DNA of 64,000 bases from Phycisphaerae bacterium (GCA_028285035.1 JANQQF010000192.1:1-64000); one strand, 5' to 3'. Shown: positions 24,967 to 34,870, counted from the first letter of the stretch. A program made the numbers and translations. The notes: generated by a model from the sequence alone, not told the origin.

Positions 24967-25761
24967 ATGAATCACTTGTTACAGGCAGATTACATCAAGA
25001 AACCTGCCTTTGCCATCCACAAGCGGGTCGGGGCCATCCAAACACATTGGCACACACACCCTGTTCACAAATTGCTCTACACCGAAGACGGTGTCCTCCA
25101 TTTGGAGACAGACGAATATCACGTCTTGCTCCCAGCCCAGCACGGGGCCTGGATTCCCAGCCGCTTGCCGCATCGGGTCACATCCACCTCCCCAAATCTT
25201 TATTGGCGCACTATCTACTTCCGGCCACACAGTGAAGAAGTCTCGTCACTGTTGACACCCCATGTATTTCCAATTTCAACGCTCGCCCGTGAGATGATTG
25301 TATTTACAGCACAATGGTCGATTGATCATCCGCTTGAACCGCTTGAAAAACAGTTCTTTCAAACGTTGCGGTTACTCATTCCAACCTGGTGTCAAGAGGC
25401 TCTACCGCTGATGCTCCCCTTAACCAGTCATCCACAACTCAATCCAATCACAAGCTACATTCAGGAGAATCTTGCCGAGCCATTGCGGCTAGATGAGGTG
25501 GCCAAATTGTATGGTTTTTCAGGCCGAACGCTGATGCGATTATTTCAAAGGGAATTAAAGATGACATTTGGGCTGTATCTACGGATGGCTCGTATCATCC
25601 GAGCGATTGAGTTATTAACCCAAACGGATTTGTCCATCACGGAGGTTGCCTTGCGGGTGGGATATGACAGTGGCAGTTCGTTCAGCCAGGCCTTTAGTCA
25701 ATTGGTTGGGCGCACACCACGGGAGTATATGCGGGGACAGCGAGTGGAAATTTCCAAATAG
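24967..25761 (+). CDS. AraC-family transcriptional regulator with N-terminal cupin
   Basis: A 264-residue regulator. Residues 1-130 form a cupin-like sensory domain (HWHTHPVHKLLYTEDG). Residues 160-260 form the double helix-turn-helix: LRLDEVAKLYGFSGRTLMRLF and ITEVALRVGYDSGSSFSQAF, ending with GRTPREYMRG. It lies back to back with the MFS gene. The 100-base divergent region between them (24867-24966) is where its operator would be expected, but I see no clear repeat there. Confidence 0.9.
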   Translation: MNHLLQADYIKKPAFAIHKRVGAIQTHWHTHPVHKLLYTEDGVLHLETDEYHVLLPAQHGAWIPSRLPHRVTSTSPNLYWRTIYFRPHSEEVSSLLTPHVFPISTLAREMIVFTAQWSIDHPLEPLEKQFFQTLRLLIPTWCQEALPLMLPLTSHPQLNPITSYIQENLAEPLRLDEVAKLYGFSGRTLMRLFQRELKMTFGLYLRMARIIRAIELLTQTDLSITEVALRVGYDSGSSFSQAFSQLVGRTPREYMRGQRVEISK

Positions 25762-25825
25762 ACCTAGGTCAGCCTTCACCTAAAAAACACATAAACATCC
25801 TTACACCATAACATTGTTAACAAAT

Positions 25826-25856
25826 TCTATGACAAAATCATAGATCATGGTATAAT
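25826..25856 (+). promoter_or_regulatory. Promoter with overlapping palindrome for the sensor kinase
   Basis: ATGACA (25829-25834), 16 bases, then a perfect TATAAT (25851-25856). TCTATGA and TCATAGA (25826-25832, 25838-25844) form a perfect 7-bp inverted repeat around CAAAA that overlaps the -35 box, an ideal operator position. The kinase starts 64 bases downstream. Confidence 0.6.
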
Positions 25857-25920
25857 CGTCAAACAATATAGTTAATATCTATCCTGTTTATCGAAGCTGA
25901 TTTACTTTTCTAGGCGTACT

Positions 25921-28302
25921 ATGCATCAACCTAATCATTCCTCCAACCCAATTAGTCTTCAGACCGATTTAACAACGGTGATGCAAGCTACGGCTGAAGT
26001 TGTTGATAAATTAATCACAAGTAATGATTTGGATGAGCTATTAGAAAGAATAGTTCGGTTAAGTCAACAAACACTCAATTACGATCAGGTTAGTTTGTAT
26101 TTGTTAGGCCCTGAACAAGAGGTATTTGTTGCCAAAATCATCTCAAATAAACATAACCAGCAAGTTATTCGTGGTTATCCACAGCCTAATGAAGTAACTC
26201 CAGCGTATCAAGTTATTGAACAACTCCACCCTTTATATCTTTCAGCGATCAACAACAAAAGTAATGATGATGATCTCACTCTGCCGGACCATATTTTCTC
26301 AGAGTTATACATTCCGCTGAGTCGAGGAGAGAAAAAAGTTGGTGTATTAAGTTTTGGTAGTACCAGACAGAACGCCTTCGATAATCCCGAAATCACCCTC
26401 ATTCTTGTCAGCTTTGCAACCCAAATCACCATTGCCATTGATCGTATTCGACGACAGGAATACCTTTCAAACCACTATTCAAGTTCTGAAGCAAACCGCC
26501 AAAAAAAACTATACCAAATTGGTCCTGATTACCAACTTCAAACGCTAGATCTAGACATTCAGTCACTAGACCGCATTCAAGAGGTTTATGACAAAATTGT
26601 AACTGGGGTTGTTGATCGACTGAAATACCAAGGTGCTATGTTAGCCGTTTTAGATGAGGAAACACAAACCTTGCCAGTTCAAGCTTATGCCTTTAATTCC
26701 GTTATTAGGCGATTACGGCTGGTTGAAATGGCTGAAAAACATACAGACATAAAAATCATCGGCACCTACGCCTCTCTAGTTAAAGATACTGACAATTTAG
26801 GTGTCAAAAGCTGTTTAAGTGGTGAACCACAAATTAGTCACGATTTATACGAATTGTTTCAACCCGCTCTTTCACCGGAATTTAGTCGTAGACTGCAACG
26901 GTTGTCTGGGGTAAAGACCTGCGTTTCTATCCCTCTAATCGTAGATAAAAAGGTCGTTGGGAATCTCTATACGGCAACAAAAAAGGTTGAGATATCTGAC
27001 AAAGATCTTAACGATTTACGTATTTTTGTCACTAATGCCGCAATTGCAGTGCAAAATGCTACCCTATTTGAACAAGTCAATTTAGAGTTAGACTCTCGCA
27101 AAGCACAATTAATGCAGCTAAGAGGCATTCAAAATCTCATCATTTCCTCCCTAGATTTACAAGAGGTGTTATCTCGAATTTTACGAGGGGCATTAGAGTT
27201 AACGAGAGCTGAATATGGTCAAGCTGTTTTATCAGGTAAATATGCAACAGATTTAGTTCATCGAGTCACATTTCCTGAGCCATCATCTGAGAGAACAGAT
27301 GAAAGAATGGGAATTACACAGGTAATTATGCGTGATCGGAAGCCCAAGTTAATTCAAAATAAAGATTTAATTGCATCCGAAAAAAATGAGCTAAAAGAAT
27401 TGATAGAAGGTCCATTTGCCAAGATGAAGGCCCATCTAGGTGTTCCTATTACTTTAGGAGACGATTTGGTTGGGGCAATTACTATTGCTAGCCAAGAAGC
27501 TGGGGCATTTGATGAGGAGTCGCTTCAACTGTTAGAACAATTAGCCATTCAAGCAGCAATTGCTATTGACAATGCCTATCAGTTTAAGTCACAGCAAGAA
27601 ATGCAGAACCGTTTATCAAATGCTAATCAAGTCGTAGCTATGGGCGATATTGCGAGTAATATGGTCCATAGCATTAATAACTGGGTTGGGTCCATCAGAG
27701 TACAGGCCAACTATTTGTTGAGTAAGATTGAGAAAAATACGTTGGATCCGAAACAAGGACAGGAAATTTTAAATGCGATTGTTAGAGATGCAGAAAGGAC
27801 CATAGCTAGGGCCGAAAAAATAAGTCAGCCTCTTGTGGCGCAAAGTCAAGAGTTAATTAATGTCAATGAGTGTCTCCTCAGCGCATTGCAACAACAAGAC
27901 AAGAGTCCAACCATAAAAATTCGTCAAAGTCTTAATGATTTACCCCTAGTAACAGCAACACAACAACTTGAGCAAGTGTTTGATAACTTAATTAAAAATG
28001 CAATTCAAGTCATGAGTGATAACAAAAATTGGCAAGTTTTAAGTTTTACAACTAATTTATCATCAGACAAACGATTCGTTGAAGCTACCATTGCAGATAC
28101 TGGGCCTGGTCTTCCAAAGAGTATTAATCCTGATGAAATCTTTAAATTAGGGATTACTAGCCGTAAAGAAGGTATGGGGTATGGTTTATGGTGGTGTGAT
28201 ACTTACCTTAAGCGGATTGGGGGCAGCATCAAGCTTGTCGACAATAGCCCAGGAGGGTGCAAGTTTTTAATCCGTTTACCTGTTAATCGAAGTGAAGATT
28301 AG
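25921..28302 (+). CDS. Multi-GAF sensor histidine kinase
   Basis: A 793-residue soluble kinase with no membrane segment. It appears to have three GAF domains at about residues 25-180, 215-395 and 410-560, followed by a helical dimerisation segment and a HATPase domain. The likely phospho-acceptor is His583 in DIASNMVHSINNW, an atypical H-box. The ATP site is visible as NLIKNAIQV (N box), ADTGPGLP (G1) and EGMGYGLWW (G2). GAF domains suggest sensing of a small molecule, redox state or light; no chromophore cysteine motif was recognised. Codon and base use is A+T-richer than neighbours, as in the next two genes. It forms a module with the two response regulators downstream. Confidence 0.88.
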   Translation: MHQPNHSSNPISLQTDLTTVMQATAEVVDKLITSNDLDELLERIVRLSQQTLNYDQVSLYLLGPEQEVFVAKIISNKHNQQVIRGYPQPNEVTPAYQVIEQLHPLYLSAINNKSNDDDLTLPDHIFSELYIPLSRGEKKVGVLSFGSTRQNAFDNPEITLILVSFATQITIAIDRIRRQEYLSNHYSSSEANRQKKLYQIGPDYQLQTLDLDIQSLDRIQEVYDKIVTGVVDRLKYQGAMLAVLDEETQTLPVQAYAFNSVIRRLRLVEMAEKHTDIKIIGTYASLVKDTDNLGVKSCLSGEPQISHDLYELFQPALSPEFSRRLQRLSGVKTCVSIPLIVDKKVVGNLYTATKKVEISDKDLNDLRIFVTNAAIAVQNATLFEQVNLELDSRKAQLMQLRGIQNLIISSLDLQEVLSRILRGALELTRAEYGQAVLSGKYATDLVHRVTFPEPSSERTDERMGITQVIMRDRKPKLIQNKDLIASEKNELKELIEGPFAKMKAHLGVPITLGDDLVGAITIASQEAGAFDEESLQLLEQLAIQAAIAIDNAYQFKSQQEMQNRLSNANQVVAMGDIASNMVHSINNWVGSIRVQANYLLSKIEKNTLDPKQGQEILNAIVRDAERTIARAEKISQPLVAQSQELINVNECLLSALQQQDKSPTIKIRQSLNDLPLVTATQQLEQVFDNLIKNAIQVMSDNKNWQVLSFTTNLSSDKRFVEATIADTGPGLPKSINPDEIFKLGITSRKEGMGYGLWWCDTYLKRIGGSIKLVDNSPGGCKFLIRLPVNRSED

Positions 28303-28311
28303 GTCATTAAA

Positions 28312-28716
28312 ATGAAAAAAATTTATACAATACTTGTCGTCGAAGATGATCCTTCTTGGCAAAAAAATTTTGAGCTATTCTTTGAGTCTGATGCCTTTGT
28401 CATTCATACAGCCACCAATTCACAAGATGCCATCTCATTAATTAATGAGCACATTTTTGACCTGGCTATTCTAGATATTAATTTAACAAATGTCCCTCAC
28501 AATTATGATGGATTACGAATTGGGCAGTACATTTGGAACAAAAACAAACGTATCAAAATAATTATTGTAAGTGGCAGTGATATTACCAAAAATGAAAAAC
28601 GCCTTAGTTCATTCCATTTTTTACCAAGCGCAATACTAGCCAAACAAACACTTAATCAACAGGATTTTATTGAAACTATTCATACTGTACTAGCAAAACC
28701 AACACTCTGGGATTAA
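28312..28716 (+). CDS. Stand-alone response regulator receiver
   Basis: A 134-residue single REC domain, without output domain. The acidic pocket is VVEDDPSW and the phospho-acceptor is Asp55 in AILDINL; the switch Ser/Thr is in IIVSGSD, and the usual conserved Lys lies near ILAKQTL. It begins 9 bases after the kinase. It may relay phosphate or act by binding a partner. Confidence 0.88.
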   Translation: MKKIYTILVVEDDPSWQKNFELFFESDAFVIHTATNSQDAISLINEHIFDLAILDINLTNVPHNYDGLRIGQYIWNKNKRIKIIIVSGSDITKNEKRLSSFHFLPSAILAKQTLNQQDFIETIHTVLAKPTLWD

Positions 28717-28837
28717 TTCAATGATTCCCCAGAAAATCACTTGCTATAAAAAATAAAAAGTTAGCAATTGATCCTGATAGATATTTGTCTGACACAAAAA
28801 TCATCTAAACTTTATCAAAAAGTCTACTACTATTACA

Positions 28838-29431
28838 ATGACTGATTTAAAGAATCTTCAATCACTAATCTCGCTCAACGAGCGGCGTTTGGCAAAATTA
28901 AAAGAACAACAGGCTATAGCTGGTATCTCCGTTGATCCAAAAGTTTTACTTGAAATCGAGGATATAGAAGCAACTTTAAAGGAGTTATATGAGAAATATA
29001 ATGCTCCTACTTCTCCGACTTTAACTTCATCTCAACAAATTTCGTCATCATGCATTCTAGTGGTTGATGATGAGCCAAGTTGGCAAGATATCATTAAACG
29101 GCAGCTACGTGAGCTAAATTGCCGTGTCGTTACTGCCAGCAACTACCAAGAAGCAGTCCAAGAATTGAATGACACCCTATTTGACCTCGTTACCATGGAT
29201 CTTAACCTTGATGAGTCAGTTGATTATGCCCACGGCCTCGAGCTATGTTCAAAAATTCGCGAAACCTATGGAGATAGTTTTCCCATCATTGTCATTTCGG
29301 GCAAAGGTAATCTTTCTCGACAAAGGAAAGCCTTCAAAGCTTATGATGTTGTCGATTTTTTCGAGAAATCAGACTTCAATGCTGAAGAGTTTAAAGCTAC
29401 TGTTCAACAAGCGATTAATCACACCGGCTAA
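28838..29431 (+). CDS. Response regulator with N-terminal helical segment
   Basis: A 197-residue protein. Residues 1-55 form a charged helix, probably coiled coil (LISLNERRLAKLKEQQAIAG), and residues 65-195 form a REC domain with VVDDEPSW, Asp121 in VTMDLNL, and IVISGKGN. No DNA-binding domain is present. The DDxPSWQ pattern is shared with the previous regulator, suggesting a common partner. The 121-base gap before it is A+T-rich and may hold its own weak promoter. Confidence 0.82.
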   Translation: MTDLKNLQSLISLNERRLAKLKEQQAIAGISVDPKVLLEIEDIEATLKELYEKYNAPTSPTLTSSQQISSSCILVVDDEPSWQDIIKRQLRELNCRVVTASNYQEAVQELNDTLFDLVTMDLNLDESVDYAHGLELCSKIRETYGDSFPIIVISGKGNLSRQRKAFKAYDVVDFFEKSDFNAEEFKATVQQAINHTG

Positions 29432-29466
29432 TCTGATAGCTCCCTCTGTTTGCTCCCCGCCTGATT

Positions 29467-31647
29467 GTGAGTAAACTCCATTTCATTGTGACAATCAATA
29501 AAAACATTCTCAAAATCATCGGTGGTCTACTGCTGGCGCTCATCATCGGGCGTTTTGTGATCGTCGGGATGCCAAAAATCATATTTAATCATATCTCTAG
29601 CGACGGGGATGAAAGTGCGTATCTGTCGTTGGGGCTGGATTTGCTCGAAGAAGGTGTGATGAGCGATGGTACGCGCCCACCCCTCTATTCGGCTATTCTG
29701 CTGCCCGTAGCCGAGCGAGAGTGGAGTTACTTCACCAGCGCCAAACTCATCACCTTAGGCGTTGGGGTGTTGACCATTTTAGCCACGGTTTATGTGGGAG
29801 TGCGGCTATTTGGTTGGCAAGCAGCCTTGATGGCGGCCTTTTTATTGGCTATAAACAAAGAATTCCATGTCCGCTCAACTACCGTCTACGCTGATGTTTT
29901 GTTGGCCTTGGTCATCGTTGGGGCCTGGTATTATCTCATCAAAAGCATTGATGGCTGGCGGCAGAGCATTTTGGGCGGAGTCTTTGTCGGATTATCCTTT
30001 TTAACCAAAGGCTCGGCTCCGGTGTTACTCGCCGCGTGGGGAATGATGGCTCTGGTTCATTACCGCTTCAAGATTTTTCGCCAATTTCATTTGCTACTAG
30101 TACCACTCTTCTTTGTCATCGTTTCAACACCACTCCTGATTTACAACGCACGCACCTTTGGCAGCTCCACCTACAACTTTGCCACCCAGCACATTATGTG
30201 GATGGATCGCCTTGAACAGATCAATACCGAAAATCCCGAAGATTTACCTACAGCAGCGACCTATTTCGCCACCCATACCCCAGCCGATATGGTGGAACGG
30301 GTAGAAAAAGGCTTACGCCGCCTGAACCCGGTCATCAGTCGCAGTGTCATCCCCAATCGGACTTTTGAGCCAGCTTGGCAGGGGCCAGTTTTGGGTATTT
30401 TGGCCGTTGGGGTCTTGATCTATTTAGTACTTTTTCGGCGGACAGCCACTATCAGCTATTTTGTTCAACGCAAAAACGCTTATCTCTACACCTTGTTTTT
30501 GTACGCTCTCTTCTATCCTTTCTTTACTTGGTATGTGGCTGGATCATCGGCAGAAACTCGTTTTGTCATTCCGTTGTTAGCTCCGTTGTATCTCCTGTTG
30601 GCTGATGCTACAGTGACTATCATTCGGGGATTAGGGGAGAGGTTGACGGGATATCGGATTCCACGTATGGCCTATCAAATGGCCTTGCTTACAATCATTG
30701 GCTGGGCCGCTTTGTGGATGATAACCACCGCCTGGCAAGATCGTTGGGCGTTATTTACCGACCCCTATCTTTTGGATCGAGAGCTGAATGTCGAAGAAGA
30801 GCAGATGGTACAGTGGCTTTCAACAGACAATCCGGATCAAGCCGCCTTGGTCGCCTTTGGTCCCAGCAAATCCCTCCCGCTCTGGAAATTCCCGAGACGC
30901 TTTGACATCGAACGCCTGCCTGTTGATATTGATACCTGGGATAAAATGGAAACCTACATCGCAAAAAGACAACCCGACTACTTAGTTCTTGATGAAGATA
31001 CCGTCCGTCGCCGCCGTCAAGCCCTCAGTGAATATTTCCAATATCAACGCGATCCCGACCTGATTTCCTTCGAACAAGTTCCCCCCAACTGGACCCTCAA
31101 CTACATCCACCAAGCCCTACCCTGTCGCTGGTGTATCTTCACGCCCATCCAAGCTCAACAGCCCCCTCTCGCCACCTTCGCCAACGACCTGAACCTTATC
31201 GACTGGCGACTTATCGAAACAAGCAAGACAGAGTCAAACAATGAATTAGCTCTCGCTTCTCAAGAAGACTCATTCACAATTGACAGTTCACAATTCTCAA
31301 TTGTCAATTCTTCCCCTCTCCATGTGTCCCTCACATGGCAACCCACCACGTCCCTCTCTACCGACTACACCTTCTTCGTCCATCTCACCGCCCCCGACGG
31401 CTTCGTCAAAGCCCAACAAGATCAGCCCCCCCAGAATGGCTTATGGCCCACCAGCCGCTGGGCAACAGGCACAGCTGTGTCAGACCAATTTGAGTTATCG
31501 TTGGAAACTGTTCAGCCTGGGGAGTATCTCATTTTAGCGGGATTGTATGATCGAAATACGGGGGAGCGAGTGCCGTTGGTGAATGGAGACAGTGGCCCTG
31601 CGCCAGCAACGGTTTTGTTGGGGGAAATCACAGTAACTAGTAATTAG
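29467..31647 (+). CDS. GT39/ArnT-like membrane glycosyltransferase with C-terminal beta module
   Basis: A 726-residue protein from a GTG start. About ten membrane segments fill residues 10-430, with the acidic pair of the GT39 family in the first outer loop (ISSDGDESAYLSL). It would transfer a sugar from a polyprenyl-phosphate donor outside the membrane. The C-terminal 140 residues are a beta-sandwich module ending PGEYLILAGLYDRNTGERVP, common to this locus. A short repeat-derived segment (nt 31271-31310) separates the two. It is the only member of the set on the + strand. Confidence 0.82.
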   Translation: MSKLHFIVTINKNILKIIGGLLLALIIGRFVIVGMPKIIFNHISSDGDESAYLSLGLDLLEEGVMSDGTRPPLYSAILLPVAEREWSYFTSAKLITLGVGVLTILATVYVGVRLFGWQAALMAAFLLAINKEFHVRSTTVYADVLLALVIVGAWYYLIKSIDGWRQSILGGVFVGLSFLTKGSAPVLLAAWGMMALVHYRFKIFRQFHLLLVPLFFVIVSTPLLIYNARTFGSSTYNFATQHIMWMDRLEQINTENPEDLPTAATYFATHTPADMVERVEKGLRRLNPVISRSVIPNRTFEPAWQGPVLGILAVGVLIYLVLFRRTATISYFVQRKNAYLYTLFLYALFYPFFTWYVAGSSAETRFVIPLLAPLYLLLADATVTIIRGLGERLTGYRIPRMAYQMALLTIIGWAALWMITTAWQDRWALFTDPYLLDRELNVEEEQMVQWLSTDNPDQAALVAFGPSKSLPLWKFPRRFDIERLPVDIDTWDKMETYIAKRQPDYLVLDEDTVRRRRQALSEYFQYQRDPDLISFEQVPPNWTLNYIHQALPCRWCIFTPIQAQQPPLATFANDLNLIDWRLIETSKTESNNELALASQEDSFTIDSSQFSIVNSSPLHVSLTWQPTTSLSTDYTFFVHLTAPDGFVKAQQDQPPQNGLWPTSRWATGTAVSDQFELSLETVQPGEYLILAGLYDRNTGERVPLVNGDSGPAPATVLLGEITVTSN
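31271..31310. repeat. Palindromic AATTGACA repeat inside a coding sequence
   Basis: AATTGACA (31278-31285) and TGTCAATT (31302-31309) are perfect complements around a region of CACAATTC units. The sequence resembles the AATTCACAATTC spacers elsewhere in the window (54576-54608), yet here it is translated in frame as a Ser/Ile/Phe linker. Confidence 0.6.
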
Positions 31648-31704
31648 TTATTGGTAATTCAACCATCAAGCTCAACCACTCAGATATCTAATTCTATTTA
31701 CTAA

Positions 31705-32301
31705 TTACTGCCGCTTCCGCCCCAACGCAATCTGCCAGGGGAAGGTGTAGCCGTGCCATTGAATATCAAGGATTGGCTCAAGCATCGCGCGGAAGCTACG
31801 ACCGCTGTAGTTGTGGAGGTGTTCGGGGTCGTTACCGAATTGGGTGACATGTTTCCCACGCAGGAAGTTGGCACCACGAAATAGTGGTTCGTGAGGGACA
31901 CTCACCAGCACATATTCGGAGGAGACGCGGGCCAACTCGCGCAGCCCCGCCCGAGAGTCGGGCAAATGCTCCAACACCTCAAGGCTCATCACCACAGGGA
32001 AACTGTCATCGGGAAAGGGCAAACGGTGGATGTCGAAGCTTGAGAGGGGGACACCGTGTCTCTGGTGCTCTCGGCCCCACAGCATCGCTTCGTGATCCAT
32101 ATCACCACCCATAACCTGCAAGGCCCCCAACCCATCTTGCAAATCGCGAATGACAAATCCCTCAGCACATCCCACATCTAAGAGACGGGTATGCCCCGTC
32201 TGACGCATTAATTCTACAATCTGATGATGAAAGCGTTGGATAAATTTTTGCTGGAGGGGGTTTGAGCTGAGGTGTTTTTGTCGATTACCGTGTTGATTCA
32301 T
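31705..32301 (-). CDS. Class I SAM-dependent methyltransferase
   Basis: A 198-residue methyltransferase of the Methyltransf_11 type. Motif I is LLDVGCAEGFVIRDL, the acidic motif II is VMGGDMDHEAML, and the post-I region FPDDSFPVVMSLEVLEHLPD is typical. Its position among glycosyltransferase genes suggests it modifies a glycan or lipid-linked sugar. The stop lies close to the end of the previous, oppositely oriented gene. Confidence 0.87.
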   Translation of the reverse strand: MNQHGNRQKHLSSNPLQQKFIQRFHHQIVELMRQTGHTRLLDVGCAEGFVIRDLQDGLGALQVMGGDMDHEAMLWGREHQRHGVPLSSFDIHRLPFPDDSFPVVMSLEVLEHLPDSRAGLRELARVSSEYVLVSVPHEPLFRGANFLRGKHVTQFGNDPEHLHNYSGRSFRAMLEPILDIQWHGYTFPWQIALGRKRQ

Positions 32302-32310
32302 AATTTATTT

Positions 32311-32389
32311 CAAGGGTGCAAGGTCGCAAAGTAACAAGGTAAGAAATACCCCTTGCGACTTTGTGACCTTGCGACTCTGTTACCCTGTA
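32311..32389. repeat. GTCGCAAAG-type REP element at a gene end
   Basis: Units AAGGTCGCAAAGTAACAAGG on one side and CCTTGCGACTTTGTGACC plus CCTTGCGACTCTGTTACC on the other form a palindromic array. Its right end lies inside the neighbouring GT2 gene and provides its last three codons and the TAA stop. Confidence 0.7.
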
Positions 32390-33360
32390 GCATTGTCCTT
32401 CGTAATAATTTTGTCAATGACGTATTCTTGGTCGGGCTTAAAGGTAAAATAGCGTAGCATCTCGCCCAATAAGCCTGTGGAAAAGAGCTGGATGCCAAGA
32501 ATCATCGCCAAGATACCCACAAGAAACAGGGGCCGTGTCCCAATCGCGCCGGTTTCACTAATGCCAAGCTCTCGTAGCAGCCATAGAATTGCGAGATAAA
32601 ATTCGATGACAGTACCTATAGCCAGCATAATTAATCCCCCAGTGCCAAAAAGGCGCAGAGGATTTTTCAGGTAGGTCATCAAGAATAGGACGGCGATGAA
32701 GTCGAGGAGGCCTCGAATGGTCCGACCAGCCCCGTATTTTGAGACGCCGCTGTGCCGAGGGTGGTGCTGCACAGGCACCTCGGTGATACGGAAGCCCCGA
32801 TTATAGGCCAGCACTGGAATAAATCGATGAAAATCACTATACAACTTGATCTGTTGAGTTACCTGTCGGCGATAGACCTTAAAGCCACAATTGAAATCAT
32901 GCAGTCTTAGGCCAGTAAAATTGGCAACTACCCAATTAAAGATGCGTGACGGGAGAGTCTTGTCAACTGGATCATTCCGATCAAAACGCCAGGCACCAAC
33001 CACATCGTAACCCTCGTCAAGTTTCGTCACTAGTTTGGGTATCTCAGCCGGATCATCCTGCAAATCAGCGTCAATGGTGATGATTAACTCTCCCCGACTA
33101 TACTGAAACCCAGCCGTTAGTCCCGCTGTTTTACCAAAATTCTGCTGAAAATCAATGATCGTCATACAGGCATCTTGCTGAACAATATCTTGAAGAATTG
33201 CCACAGAGTTGTCAGTACTACCATCATTGACAAAAATCAATTCGTAGGGCTGACCAAAGGCGGTCAGTGACTCTGTTAATTTTTGGTGAAGCAGGGCCAA
33301 GTTCCCTTCTTCATTATAAAGGGGCACCACCACTGATATTAGGGGTTGGGTCTCAGACAC
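32380..33360 (-). CDS. Polyprenyl-phosphate glycosyltransferase, GT2 (DPM/ArnC-like)
   Basis: A 326-residue GT2 enzyme that loads a sugar from a nucleotide donor onto a polyprenyl phosphate, making donors for GT39/ArnT enzymes. The catalytic domain shows VVVPLYNEEGNL, VNDGSTDNS and the DxD in TIDADLQDDP. Two membrane hairpins close the protein (PLRLFGTGGLIMLAIG and PLFLVGILAMILG). Its C-terminus and stop come from a repeat element. It is a natural partner of the many membrane glycosyltransferases around it. Confidence 0.92.
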   Translation of the reverse strand: MSETQPLISVVVPLYNEEGNLALLHQKLTESLTAFGQPYELIFVNDGSTDNSVAILQDIVQQDACMTIIDFQQNFGKTAGLTAGFQYSRGELIITIDADLQDDPAEIPKLVTKLDEGYDVVGAWRFDRNDPVDKTLPSRIFNWVVANFTGLRLHDFNCGFKVYRRQVTQQIKLYSDFHRFIPVLAYNRGFRITEVPVQHHPRHSGVSKYGAGRTIRGLLDFIAVLFLMTYLKNPLRLFGTGGLIMLAIGTVIEFYLAILWLLRELGISETGAIGTRPLFLVGILAMILGIQLFSTGLLGEMLRYFTFKPDQEYVIDKIITKDNATG

Positions 33361-33374
33361 ATTTACCTCAATAT

Positions 33375-34850
33375 TTATTGTGGGGATTGTGCTTCTTGGG
33401 GGATACGGACTTCTTCATGGTACGATCGCTCGGTATTTACCGCCCAAATATTATGATTCGTCCGATCCACAATATTCTCCACGGCGAGCATAGCGGTGAG
33501 CATTGAATGGTCTTGGTTGTTATACATATGCAGCCCGTTCCGCCCTGCGGTCTGTAGATTTTCCAGCGAACCAAGAAACTGTTTTATCGTTTCTAGGTAG
33601 GCTTTATACTCGCCCATATAAACAGGGTAAGCTTTGGGCTGACGATAAACCACCCCATCTACGACATCATCTTTGGCCACAAGACCAATTTGGGCCAATT
33701 CTTTTCGACCTAAGCTCACCAGATCCTCATCACTCATCTGCCACAAATCATCGCCGACTGTGCAGAAATATTCCAGACCAATACAGGTTGTCCCTGGTTG
33801 GGAATCTGGGATCATATGAGGACTCCAATTTTTGAAGTTTTGGATGCGTCCCACCTGCACATCAGGGCTGTGGACATAAATCCAATTATCTGGGAAGAGA
33901 TCATCGTGACGGACAATCAAGGCCACGGTCAGGAAGTCGCGATAGGTCAGCCGTCGGGCGGCCTCAACCACCTCTTCTGGCGGTGACGGTGTCATCTTAA
34001 AGATCAGTTCGCTTAGGGGCATACTGGAGATAAAATTACCGCCGGTCGCAGCAATCACTTTTGAACTATTCGAGGCGATGATCTTTTCGACCCGGTTGCC
34101 CTCCATCTGAATCTCAACCACATCGGCCTTTTTAATCACCTGATGCCCTTCTGCCTCAATCAACTCTACAACACGTTCCCAGAGCATCCCTGGCCCCCGT
34201 CGCGGATAATCAAACGCATCAATCAGGGTTTTGACCTTGCCCCCCTCTGACTGAAACAAGGCGTTTTTCACCGCTGTTGTTAACGACAATCCTTTGATCC
34301 GCTGAGCGGCCCATTCAGCCTTGATTTCTGTACAAGGAATACCCCACACTTTTTCAGTGTAGGTTTTAAAGAAAATTTCATATAAGCGACGGCCAAAGCG
34401 ATTGGACACCCATTGTTCAAAGTTTTCTTCTTCTTTTGAGGGAAACAGTCTGGCCCAGACATAGCTGATGCCTACACGAATGCTCTCAATGAAACCTAAC
34501 CCTAGCAGGGCGTTCGAGAAGCGAATGGGATAGTAAAAAAATTTATTTTTGTAAAAGATACGTGAGAGACGTGAACGATGAATAAAATCGTCACCCAGAA
34601 CCTCGTACCAAAATTCGTTCACTTCTTCAACTTTGGTATAAAAGCGATGACCGCCAATGTCAACACCATACCCTTTATAATTTTCCGTTCGAGCGATCCC
34701 ACCGACAATCTTGTCTTTTTCAAAAACAATGGTTTTTTGACCCGCTTTTTTCAGTTGATAGGCAGCGGTTAGACCCGTTGGTCCCGCCCCAATAATCACG
34801 ACATCGCTATGCAAGTTCGTTGTATTTTCTGTTTGGTTTGTTTCAGTCAT
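33375..34850 (-). CDS. FAD-dependent oxidoreductase / UDP-galactopyranose-mutase-like
   Basis: A 491-residue flavoprotein with an N-terminal Rossmann FAD site ([17 protein letters not shown]) followed by [13 protein letters not shown] and [11 protein letters not shown], typical of the mutase/amine-oxidase-like group in glycan loci. The C-terminus has [15 protein letters not shown], the second flavin-contact motif. It could convert a nucleotide-sugar ring form or dehydrogenate a lipid-linked sugar. It is adjacent to and co-oriented with the GT2 gene 14 bases downstream. Confidence 0.85.
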   Translation of the reverse strand: MTETNQTENTTNLHSDVVIIGAGPTGLTAAYQLKKAGQKTIVFEKDKIVGGIARTENYKGYGVDIGGHRFYTKVEEVNEFWYEVLGDDFIHRSRLSRIFYKNKFFYYPIRFSNALLGLGFIESIRVGISYVWARLFPSKEEENFEQWVSNRFGRRLYEIFFKTYTEKVWGIPCTEIKAEWAAQRIKGLSLTTAVKNALFQSEGGKVKTLIDAFDYPRRGPGMLWERVVELIEAEGHQVIKKADVVEIQMEGNRVEKIIASNSSKVIAATGGNFISSMPLSELIFKMTPSPPEEVVEAARRLTYRDFLTVALIVRHDDLFPDNWIYVHSPDVQVGRIQNFKNWSPHMIPDSQPGTTCIGLEYFCTVGDDLWQMSDEDLVSLGRKELAQIGLVAKDDVVDGVVYRQPKAYPVYMGEYKAYLETIKQFLGSLENLQTAGRNGLHMYNNQDHSMLTAMLAVENIVDRTNHNIWAVNTERSYHEEVRIPQEAQSPQ

Positions 34851-34856
34851 ATTATC

Positions 34857-34870
34857 ACGCCAACAGGCGT
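34857..34870. terminator. Short hairpin beyond the flavoprotein gene start
   Basis: ACGCC and GGCGT pair around AACA, followed by TTT on the + strand, in the 150-base gap between two minus-strand genes. Small and possibly fortuitous. Confidence 0.25.
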
